Assembly (NCBI GenBank): GCA_021307315.1
Contig: JAJSPD010000008.1
Coordinates: 992,001-1,056,000 of the forward strand
Reading direction: 5' to 3'
DNA: 64,000 bases
Source: Bisporella sp. PMI_857
Lineage: Eukaryota; Ascomycota; Leotiomycetes; Helotiales; Helotiaceae
Part shown: positions 42,001-53,500 of the stretch, one piece after another
How the letters are laid out: every line of letters begins with the position of its first letter
Position numbering within the stretch: the stretch's first letter is position 1
Notes under the pieces: model-generated
Seen by the model: the letters and a program-made list of their open reading frames with translations, nothing else
The model's database searches: none
What the model was told of the DNA's origin: nothing
Translations under genes and position numbers: made by a program

Positions 42001-44582
42001 TCAGCGACGTGCCAGCCCCTGTAATTTGATCTCCAAAGAGGCTTGCAGAACTTTGCATTCTGAGGCACCAAAGCCTTGATCTTGCATTTCTCATCGGTCA
42101 GTCATCTCAGCGTTCGTCTGTTCCCCTGTTCCACAGCAAGCACTATCCATGGTCGTTCGTCGCATAGATTCTCATCATGTATGCGCTCAGGCGATCCCGT
42201 CTAAGCGACGCACACCGCACGAGACGACTACAACCTCTTGCCGAGTTTTTGTCCTCCTGGACCTTCAGAGAGGCAAATATGGGCGTTTTATTAATTATAT
42301 TATGTCTGGCGCTAATTTCTCGTAGTGAAGCGAGTTATCCCGTTACGGTAATGCTGCGAGTAGGAGTTCGCAGCTTAGCGGCCGATGCAACATACATTGA
42401 CAGGCCTCCTTCTCGTCTCCAGATCTTGAACCCTAAGCTCCCCACAACGAAGCACAGTCCACCACCTTTGCCGCCTCTCATACGCTATCCGATCCATCTC
42501 ATCCCAAGTTCTGGTCTTGCCCTGCTATTTCCTGCCCAATTGCCATAGCAGCCACTTTGTGCTCCCAGTCTTTCTCCGGGGTCCCACCTAGGCTTTGTCT
42601 TCTACAGCTACTCACAATGCCTGCCCTTTTCCTTCCCTGTTCCTCCCGCTGTCATTCTGGTAAGAAGTGGCGCCGCAACCCGAATTATAGCTCTTAAGCT
42701 TCCCTTTCCCTCTGACATCCCTCCAGCTATGCCACCCCAGCAGGACCCCAGCAACGAACTCATACTACCACAGGTATCAAGCCGTACCGTCCGAGCTTAC
42801 TATCACCTACCTTGCTCATAGCTCACAGATTTTCTCTGATCTGCTCATCCGCAGCACTTTAACAGGCTGCAGTTCGCCTCTCCAGGTCGGGCAAAGTCTC
42901 AAAAGTGTCTTTACCGCATGCGTTTTGATAGAGCCAAGCCGTCTTCCTGGCCGTGGGTACTGCGTCTTGACCTCACACTGTCCCTCCTCCACCAACAATC
43001 GCAGCCGCCAATATTACGACTATCCCTTCTCATTTCCCTTTTCTGTTTGCGGCAAACGGTGCTTGCGGGTATCCCGGCATCCCTAAACTGAACACTTTAG
43101 ACACGCTATCTGATACTCTCAACAATCGCTCAAACAGGAATTCTAAAGCATCTTCATCTGTTCGGAGCCTGAAACCAAGATCGACTGTGGGATTGCGTCT
43201 AAAATCCACGAATCTGGAAAGTCCAATCGACTTGACCCACAGCTATCACAGAAAAATATTACATTTTCCTAGCTCTAGCATACGTCTGGATGGCCTGTCT
43301 TTTCCAGTGTGATGTCCAATAGAGGTGTTGCTGGCCAAACCCACCCACAATCTATTCGCTGCCGCCATATATAGTCTCCGCAAGTACTGATCGCATACTG
43401 TTCCGGAAGTGCATATTCGACAGCCGTTCGTTCGTCTAACGGTCTAATCGGCAACCGGGAGGGATCAGTCACCAATCAGATTTGTCATTTTCGGTGGTAT
43501 CTGTGTACTTTCTCCATCTCAGCCAAGGCCATATTGTCCCATACTTACCTACTTGTCTTCCTTTTGCCCATAAGGTGCATGCCACATAACCTTTCAATAA
43601 TCAACCCTTGTCCCTGCTTGCGCTTTCTACGGTTGGACTTGACGGCTCTACCTAATTCCGCTCCTTTCATATCAATTTTTTTAGTTACACGCTGCCGCGG
43701 TAAAGGAACTACTAGATCCACATCACAACGACAAGCGCGATTACAAGCACCATCACGGCCAGAACCTTACCTGTTCATCTGTGCTCAACGAACATAGATC
43801 AATCCTAAAGTTCCAGGTGCCGCGCTCTGTACCAGCCTTACCAAATCTTACGGCACTTCTTCACTGGAATTACAGCATCCCGGTCCCGCTCCCTCCTAGG
43901 TGTTGTCTCGTCTGAAGCTTGACTTGGACAGCTGTCCCATGGGGCATGTAAGGACTACTGCAGGTTCATCTGATCTCATCATACGGTATCATCTCCCACA
44001 TCTCGGAGGCAACCGAGAAAGAGCCTCCAATTCTATCTGGGTCAACCCAAACCATATCTAAAACCTCTTTTCCTCAGCGCTTTTCCTCAACTAGAAGCAT
44101 TCAATCCCAAAACAAGGATCAAGGACTCATACTGCTGGCACACTGGCCACTCCTTTTGCTTAGGGAAAATCCTAGGTTGTTCTTTCATCTGGTTTGCATT
44201 CGGAACCTAGAGTGCCATCGAGTTTGATCTCAACAGTCTCAAAAGTCCGGGGCAGGAGCTAATACCTCGAGAGCACCTCAGCTCGCTTTCTGGTAACACT
44301 TTTGTGGACCAGACTGTAAAGAGCTGTTGTGCGCAAGCATATATATATTGAATTCGACTATTCCATTTCCCCACATGCTTCGATACAACATCTATAGTTA
44401 TCCAAACTTAGCCACGCTAGAAACCAAACCACCGGTAATCGCTCTTTTTATTCTCATATTGTCACCAATCAATATAGCTTCGAGCACCTATCCGGAGCCT
44501 GTTGGTTCAACCTGTTGCTCAGGGCAGCCGACAGTAGGACGGATCTGGATCTGGAGCGTAGAAGCCAAACGGATTCGGCCTC
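42001..44582 (+). promoter_or_regulatory. long pyrimidine-rich upstream region of the velvet gene
   Basis: About 2.5 kb rich in CT on the plus strand with no open frame above about 125 codons. Fungal developmental regulators often have long 5' leaders, so part of this may be transcribed leader with short upstream frames. That is inference from position only. No individual factor site is claimed. Confidence 0.3.
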
Positions 44583-46385
44583 ATGAGTTCCCAAATTACT
44601 CCTACTACTGCTCACCATTTCGAGGACTCGAGGCTTGTACAACTCCCTGGCTTGCACCAGTAAGTTCCCACTGAAAAGATGGAAGTCCTTGTTTAGAATC
44701 GCTAACCTGAGCTGTCCTAGTGGAGATGTTGAGCTCGAAGTGGTGCAGCAACCCAAGTTAACGAAAAAATCAATTGCAAAAGAGAAAGGTCAGTTTACAT
44801 GAGTTTCCCTCTTCGATATTTTTTGTTGACCATACCAAAGATCGAAAAGCAGTTGATCCGCCACCAGTTGTACGGCTTAGGATCTCGGAGCGAGCTGATC
44901 CAGGCCAGCAATTTATGCACAGTACGAAGCCGCCTTGGTGCCTGCCTGTGTATCGTGCTAACGTAATTAGGCCCCTATCTATTCATGATTGTTTCCCTTG
45001 TTCAAGCTCCCGGTGGCCCATTGCCACCAGCAACCGTCGGCCAATCTCTTAGTGGAACACATGTGTCTTCCCTCCATCGAGTGAAAAACCTAGACCATAA
45101 GGGCGATGGAGCATACTTTGTCTGGGGTGATCTATCCGTTAAAATTGAGGGAACATGGATCTTACAGTTCAACCTCTATCAAGTTGATCCAGTGACAGAG
45201 CAGACTAGTTATATTACATCTTGCCAATCTGACCCCTTCTTCGTCCATGAAGGTAAAGGTTGGCCAGGGATGGATGAATCGACACCAATTACAAGTCACT
45301 TCGCCAGCAATGGTGTCAAGATAAGAGTGCGAAGGGAGCCACGAAGTCTGCTCAAGAAGCGAGGGCCGGCTGCTGATGATTATCAGCCTCGGAAGTATAA
45401 CAAACCAAAATTACAGCAATCAAGACAGGCTGATAAGGAATCCAGCAAGGGCGATGACTTTCTCCAAAGTCAAGGTGAGGTAGCAGCGGCTATTCATGCA
45501 CCTTACACCCAGCTTCCTCGGCTAGAGACTGCAGCAGCTGGTCTCGGGGTGGAGGAGCATAGCTTTAAACGATCAAGAACAGCGTCTCACACACCATCTC
45601 CATCCTTGGGACAACACCATCGTGGCCATGGATGGGAGAACAGAAATCCCCCTCCGAGAATGTTCTCTGACCCTCAACCAGCGCAAAGGGCCTCGCCATT
45701 ACTTAGCCAACACCACCAGCCACATCATTCGCAGAACGCGCCTTCCAGAATGTACTCCGATCCTCAGTCCTCGCAGTATGGTATGTACGGGCAAACTTTG
45801 CAATCGAACTATTCCCCGCAGAGCTTTACTCAACCAAACTATTCACTGCCTTTCAATCTGTCCCCTCAAAACACAGAAAATCCTCGAGAACCCGCTTACG
45901 GCTATAATCGCCCACCAGAGAATATACTCGCGTCAACCGGCAGACAACGTTTATCCCTTGCTGTTCCTACCGCATCACAGGCTGACTACCAGTCATATGA
46001 GTACCCTCATCAACAGCAAGTTCTTACTCCATTGAGAGGCGTTAGTGAGAGCTTGGGTGGGCTAAATGTACGGTCACCGCCACTTGGACCGGATATGGGA
46101 GGCTCCATGGGCCATTTCTCCTACAGACAACATCCGAGCTCGGCATACTACCCTCCAGATCCGGTCTCCTCACTGTATACGCCACAGGGAAATCCTTCAA
46201 TACAACAACAAATGGACTCACCTCTACCACCCCAAGCATCAACAGGGTTTAGTTCATACCAACCTTATTCTGCTGTTGGAAATGTGCCGGGTACTGTCTC
46301 AGAAGGAGATACAACGCAAACACCTTCCTTTAGAACCGCCGGCTCAGGCCAGCACTTTGGACACTCTCGAGATGGGAACAATTAA
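44583..46385 (+). CDS. velvet-domain developmental regulator (VosA-like)
   Basis: Nuclear regulator of the velvet family, which controls sporulation, spore viability and secondary metabolism. Exons are 44583-44659, 44721-44788, 44841-44921 and 44971-46385, total 546 residues with every phase intact. The domain is split across the exons: VVQQPKLTKKSIAKEKDRKA, VDPPPVVRLRISERADPGQQ, then SPYLFMIVSLVQAPGGPL, GTHVSSLHRVKNLDHKGDGA, YFVWGDLSVKIEGTWILQF and MDESTPITSHFASNGVKIRV. A disordered Pro/Ser/Gln-rich tail of over 250 residues follows. The KEKDRKAVDPPP start favours VosA over VelC or VeA, but some core positions diverge (GWPGMDESTPIT), so I give no symbol. The upstream gap is unusually long. 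Confidence 0.88.
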
Positions 46386-49300
46386 TCTTGTACAATTTTC
46401 CTTTGGGCAGCTGTGGCGTTGATTTTTATTTTTATTTTTATTTTTTTTTTGGTTGAAAATTACATCAGCTGGACGCAATCTGCCATTTTTGTGATATTGC
46501 ATTTGGCGCCGAAACTGAACGCATCTTTCTATTTTTGCCTCTAAATTTCTATAGCATACGACTGAAGGGAGGAAAGGGAATACATTGCATATTGGGTTTT
46601 GGGGGTCCCAGTGATACCAACAACATTCGTGGGCGTTAGGGAAGCGGCATACAGTACGTTCTGAGGTGGGAACGGGCTATAGAGGCGTCCCAGCTTTAGC
46701 TATTCAGCATAAGGCTGGTAGCAGTGTATACTCGGAGGAACGACAAATATGAGATGGTTTTAAATTAATACCCGGTTGGCTACCAGGTAGTGCAGTGCCT
46801 GGAGTCCGATTCTACCTAATGATACTCTGCACGCTTTGTATCTACATAGTTAAAATACGTGAACCGTGTTCTGAATATTGTGTAACCAAGCCCCCCGGCT
46901 TCGGGAAAAGTGACGATACCTAGCGAAGCTCACCAAACGGCGAAGCGGGTGACCATCGGTAGGGCTGAACCTAAATCTTTGTTACCATTAAATCCATTGA
47001 TGGGTACCATTTTCCACGTGTGCCTTCAACATCAGCTCCCGCTCCCGTTCAGGCTGTTATATTGTGTTACGCAGCCTTGTGTAGCAACTCTCCAGACTCG
47101 GCCTAATGGATAGGCGTGATCTTATAAGTTAGACGTCCTTGTCCATGTCCTAGACCTGCCGGCTGATTTTGGCACTTTCATTGACATAGTTCGTCGGATA
47201 ATACCCATGAACTTAAGTTTTAGCTCCCGTAGTGGGGTTGTAGGGATCAGCATGGTGATTGCCTTTTATGGGAAGATTGGTGGGGTGCGTGGATGGAGTA
47301 CGCTTTGTAAGTGAGGCTTGAATGTGGACGAGAGGATAGTTGATGCCTTGAATGTGGGAATAGATAAGTATATGTTACCGGTTTCATTGTGAGCAGCTGC
47401 GTTTACCATTCCTCTCTTCCGGAGTAGCCGTCTGATCGAGGCGTTATTGATCTTGGTTAGTTGTTTGCGTGGCCCTGTGTGCCCTTGGGCAGCGCTTGCA
47501 AAAGTTGCCTCATGAAAGTATGAAGGGGGTAGGAAATCCTTCAGTTCAATGCTTAAAGCCATCTAAAGGTAGGTACATCGTCTAGAGGGTTGTGGGAAGC
47601 AGCTTACCCTATGACAGATCTTAAATTTTTGGGTTCTGCGGGAGCGTGCCATCACTGTACCCTTGGCCGTCAGGGGTAAAAGCTGCACCCTCCCCCGTTC
47701 CACACGAGTTATCACACATCTGCAGACTAGACAAGACGCGCCTATCGATGAAGATAGTGTGGAGCTCAGATCTGGCTGCTTGCATGCAATCAAGGTTTAC
47801 CACTTCGGTGGAAGGATTTGGGATGAGGTGGAAATGCGATCTTGGTTCTCGGAAAGCGGCATGTTTTCAGGGTTCCGGGTTGGTGGAATTATTGCGCAGC
47901 AAGGCGCTTGGGCCGCATGGTCGCGAGATGGAAAGCAAGGGAAATGCCTTGGATTCTGGGGTAATGGAATTAGGTTTTGCATGCATTGTTAGCTGGCGTG
48001 AGCCAATAAGTAAAGGTATATTTAGGTTCAGTTGGATGATGGGTGTGATACGTGAGGAGCATGAGTGAATCAGGTTTCAACGAGAAATCGTGCGTTTTGG
48101 CCGCAGGTGGTTATTAACGTAATAAGACGAGCTAAATTGAGCTGTGAAAATGGTCACAGAGTGACATGGAGTTTGCGATATAGCCGACTTGCTGAACCCA
48201 GCATGTGCTCAGTGTCTCATGTATTCCGACGTGTCAGAACCTTATTAGCTCAATGTTCCATCGCATCCGCTCTCTGCAGTATTAGACTCATTGTCTTCAT
48301 CTTCTAGTTGCATAGTTTTAAGATGCCCCATCATGTCACCGTCTTTGATACTATCCGAGCCTTCGTTCTCAACCTTACCTTGAACGTTGTCTTTAGAGGC
48401 AGATAGGATGATGAGAAAGTATTCATACAGTCAATGACCATCTGAGATACCTCCGCGATTTCATTGTGATTAGGAAATTGAAAGACTGAAAACTTGCTTT
48501 AGCAGTAGTACCAGATTTACGCTCAGGACACTCCTTGTGCCAGATATCAGGCTGTTCTTTGATGATCTTTCAAATCTGAGATAGTTCGTACTTTCAGGGA
48601 ACTCGCGGTCCGTGACCAAATTCTAAAGACCTCTCTTCCGAGCATACTTTGCTTGAACTCTCCAGAGCGTCTTAGCACTCTCATCAGTGGCTATAAACTA
48701 GCTTAGATGGTGCACATTTTATTAGTTAAGGATACTAAGTTGGCTAGCATCTTCGCCGGCCCAGTGGTTTCTCCGTATTCTATGGCCTACCTAAAGTCCC
48801 AATGTTATGCAATATTGCGGAACAGTTTGAACCAAGCTTTGTCAATGATGTCTCGGTGTGCGAATTGGTGATTGAGCTGCTGTACCTTCGTCCCAACGCC
48901 GAATCCCTTTAGCAAGCTGCCTGACCTTGAGTGATATAACATATCCGAAAGAAATAACCTAATATCATTCAAAGGATTTGGGATTCTAAAATGATACTCG
49001 GCATCCTTCGTGGCAAGGCCTATTTATTGATTGATTATCTTCACGAACCCAACTAGTAGGATCTAATTGATTCATAATACGATGCGACATACTTATTGGT
49101 CATTGACTGTTCGGGAAATTGGCAGGTATTGGTGCGGCGTCTTGAGGAATTTCAAGATGTTGGTGTACTTACCTGTTCGCCTTTGGGGAGCGTGAATAAT
49201 TGAAGAAAGATATGGTTCTGTTCTCATTTCCGAAGCCATTTGATGGCTTAATTTGGGTTGCTTTTTGGGAATGCGCATATTTGTACTTGAATAAGCACTT

Positions 49301-50577
49301 TTGTTTTTCAATTAAGCTAAAGGGCTGCTGCTCACGCAACCCGCACCCCCAACCCCGAATCGACCTATGATATAACCAAGACTGAGGCTGGGGAGCAATT
49401 TCCCATGCAGCTGATGTCACTGTAATGACTGGGAGGTATTCAATCATCTTATACTTGGTGTTGTTTATACTGTCCGGAATGGCAGTTCCGCATAACGGGA
49501 TAGCCTACTGGCGAAATGCTATGGACGAGGCGCTCTCACTGTACAACAAGAGACGTGTCAAACCGCGCTATGAGACACATGTGGCATGTCCACTGGTATT
49601 TAACATTCAAAATGTCTATTAATGGGCAGGTGAAGAAAGAGATTGCGTGACACGAAGCACAAAAAACTCAGGTCGTCTAGTTTCTTTGGAGAAGTAAATT
49701 AACTCCTCCTCTAGAGTTTTGCATTTTTGATCCTTGATTTTTGGTGCACTATTTCCTTCCATATCTCTACATGGAACCCGTTTATCATTTCTTCTTACTG
49801 CTTTTTTTTTGGCAGCTGAAAATAGCTCACCCATGAAGCTGGAAAAGGGGTTAAGCGAGGAAAACGAGGTTACACGTGACCACAATGCAACTGGCAAGGC
49901 TAATCGGGGGTGTGGGAAGAAAAAGGTCCTGATGATTTTAAGAGAGCTTCAAAAGCAACACATGATTCGACATTCTAGGTTATGGAATTGTTGCATTTTG
50001 TACTGTCTAGAACTATGAACTTGGGCTGATTTGGATTTTTTTCTAATGGTGTAGATATTGAATGAGACCGGTCCGGCTTCTAGTGAAGTCTAGTACAGTC
50101 TTCTTAGATAGGAGGATATAACGAGCACATTTCTATATTATACCGAGCTTAGATGTTTAGGAAATCGCTGCTACCCTTCTGTGGTCGTTGTTGTCACCAC
50201 ACTACAATGTCCGCCTAACAACTTGTGAATGCCCAGCTCAATAAGGATAGCCCTATCGCTTCTGCCAACTGGCTATCCATGTAGACTTAAATTACCCGAG
50301 ACATAGATGCACTATAACAGTAATGGAAAACACTGCAAAACGCAAAGTGATCATGGTAAAAGATAGAGTAATCACTCATGCTATTCGCTATCTCATACAC
50401 TTAATGCGGGATGCAATGCTACGCAGACCATATTACATTCCACACATCAAAGTAAATATATATCGCCATCGTCGTCAGCACAGTCCATCCAACTCCTGCC
50501 CAATGCACGACACAACCGAAATGCTATAGCTGTCAAGTCTCGGCCGGGAAAAAATCAATAAGATTTATGATAAGACA
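46386..50577. other. 4.2-kb intergenic region
   Basis: Begins with the velvet 3' UTR, including a (ATTTTT)n tract at about 46420-46452. Around 47560-48070 several frames on both strands are open at once, the most protein-like being a minus-strand piece with LSSLQMCDNSCGTGEGAAFT. I recognise no family and no gene model works. Confidence 0.4.
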
Positions 50578-53500
50578 CTAGGCGAAATATGATTTCCAGT
50601 TCACGCCATCTAAATCTTCTAGTTGTTCTTGGGTGAAAGACTATTTTCATGTTAGTTAAGGGAACAAACAAGGGACATGGAGGACGGAAATTAGGACAGC
50701 GAACCTTCTGGTCCGTAATCCAAGTATCTTGTCTTGTTTTCTTGAAGTCGGCCAAGACTGTCTTGACAGTCTTACCAACAGCGCCTGCATCGTTGGATGC
50801 TCTAGAGGCTAATAAAGCTAGGACCTCAGGCATCCAGTACGGAGGTGGTGTTGCGTATGGGAATGCAGCGACTAAGGCACCTAAGCCCAATACTGCTCCA
50901 TGTCTTCGGATGACGTTGATATTGCTGCTTACAGGAGTACCAGTACCGGGAGTTTTCTTTGGCATTGGATTATCTGCGAGCGCCTGGTGAATTTCTTTTG
51001 AAGAGAGGTTAAGATTTTATCACGACGCGCCACGGGGGAGCAACGAATCATGCCAGCTAATGTGGTAGACGCACCCATGCGCACCTCATGTTGAGGGTCT
51101 ACAAGCATCTCCGCGACGGCATCAAACAACTGTTGTTGCTGCTCTGCCTTGATAAGGAAAATACGTCGGAAATAGATGACCTGCATGTTGATTAAGCTTC
51201 GAAGACGCTGGTGCCACGACGCAGCCTCTTTGCCGATGCGAATGAGAGCAGATATGAACGGTCCATCTTCACCGGCACGGATAGGGATGTTGGGGAGATG
51301 ACGGAAGACTAGATAAGCTAGTTGTTGGAGCTCTGGGTCCTCCTTGACATCCATCATATGCAGCAATTCTTGCATAAAGACATCTGGGAAGAAGTCTAGC
51401 AATTGCGTGCACTCCTGAGATTGCAAGGTAGAGTCAAGCCATAACAAGACTGTCTTGCTTCCTGAAGTGTATGAAGAAACTGCTGCTTGGCCTGGAATAC
51501 GTTGCTTTCTCCATTCTTGCAGTCTGATAAACACATCTTTGATGTTTGCAGCGAATTCTGGCGTGGCGGTATACGGCTTGATACCAAGAGACGAAGCAGC
51601 CGCATTTTCCTTTAGCAAGGTGTCAACATCCTTGAAAGCCTCGTAGTACCGAGTACGATATATCGCAGCTATGCTTCTACCAATCGCTTCTCTCACAGCC
51701 TTATATGGATGGTCAATATGCGCAAGGAAATTTTCGAGGATCGGCTTCTCTTGACGAAAATGCCAACCTGCATCTTGGATGGCAAACTCCAGCAACTGAA
51801 TCTTAGAGCTCTCCTTGAACGCAGCGTGCGACGACATGTCCAGTCGGAATGAGCTCAGGCTGTCTACTATCTCTCGCACTTGTCTTGGATCCTTCCCTGA
51901 AATAATCAAATGGAGGCATGTCATCCAATAAGTGTTATTTTCTGGCGTGAGACCGTCTGCGAAGACGTTCAACATTATTGGCACTCCGTAACTCCATACT
52001 TTGTTCCGTAACTTGGTAGGCAACTGAAGACCAGATAAAAGGAGACCAGCCAAAATCTCGGATGTTGCGCGGTGTTGATGCTTGTCTGAGCCGTCACCAA
52101 ACGTTTCTTGGATCAGTTCCTGGATATCTTCTAATGTGGCAGTCGCTAGACCAGTATGAACGAGATTAAACGTCCAGTTCAGTAGCATAGCGTACTGCAT
52201 TCTGAAACGATCAGAAGAGCTATCCCGAGGTTCCTGCTTCATATATGAAAAATACTTCTTGTACCATTCAGGGGTGAGCAAAGACCCAATCCGCATCCGA
52301 GCTGATGTCTCTAGCTCGTCGTAGTCCGTGAAGAGAGAAGGTGATGCCTTGGTTGCTTTGAAAGACTTATCCCAAACTAGCCATCCTGGAAAGTCTCGGT
52401 CAACAAAATATTCAGGCAACCCTGGCTGTGTAAAATTAGAGAGAAAGTTGGCTGTCCAATTCGAGTCATTATTGTCGACCTTGACCTCAATCGTACTACG
52501 CGGCGTATCCTCTTCCCGAATGAACTTCTGATAGCTATGGCCATATGTCGCTCGAGTTTCAATCTGGTTTAGTATGCGACTGAACATCTCACCATAACCA
52601 TTCCGGAGTCCAGGGTGCTCGTCAATAGCCCCGCGAACGGCTAACTCGATGAAAGATGGCGGCGCAAGAGTCTGAAGCCGTAAGCCAGCATTATGAATAA
52701 AAATTGTACATCTGACTGCAATCTTCCAATGCGAGTTTTTTGATATTTCAACAAGTTCGAGAGCAACTTCTGACTTCTTTGCTTCGACCTTGGCTCGTCT
52801 CTTTACTAGGAACTGGTTTCTTGCATTTATTCTAGAGGAGCAATCGTCCCGAGGCTCGAATGGTCGGAGAAGGTCTTGGTCAATAATCATATATGATTCC
52901 ATTGCTCTCCCGAACTCTAGAAGGCTACCATATAGCGCATTGTTGCTGTCTTTTTGGATCGATGGCTTGTCTACAGAGGCAACTTCGATATAAAGCTTAA
53001 TCAAATCTGGTGCATATCGCCAGTCCTTCGCCATGGCTTTAGTCAATGAACTACAATATAACGTATATATTGAGCCCTTTATACGATCAAAATCATTCGT
53101 ATCAAGCGCTTTCCTTAGTGCCTGCAGAAGCTGTGGTACAACCAGTGAACGTCCTCCAATGAGAGCTTTAAGCGATGATTCTAGTGCTGACTGGGCATGA
53201 ATACGGACTTCGGTAAAGTGAAACACACGATGAAGCCAAGTCTAGTAGAAGCTTACTGTCTAGCTCGGATCTCTTCCGAGTCGTAGAATTATGTTTCGCT
53301 CGTTGAAAATGGTATATGCCGGCCCGTCTGATCAGAAGTGGCCGAGGATATGGCTTGTGCTTTCCACTAATTTTGAAAGCCCGTACATCCCCTGATATAA
53401 TTTAGTTACTCGTTCCAAGGTATGAGCAGATCTCTCAGTGCCAACGTCAGTTATCCAAGTTCTGTAGGCAGTATATAATGCAGTAAAACATGCAACATCG

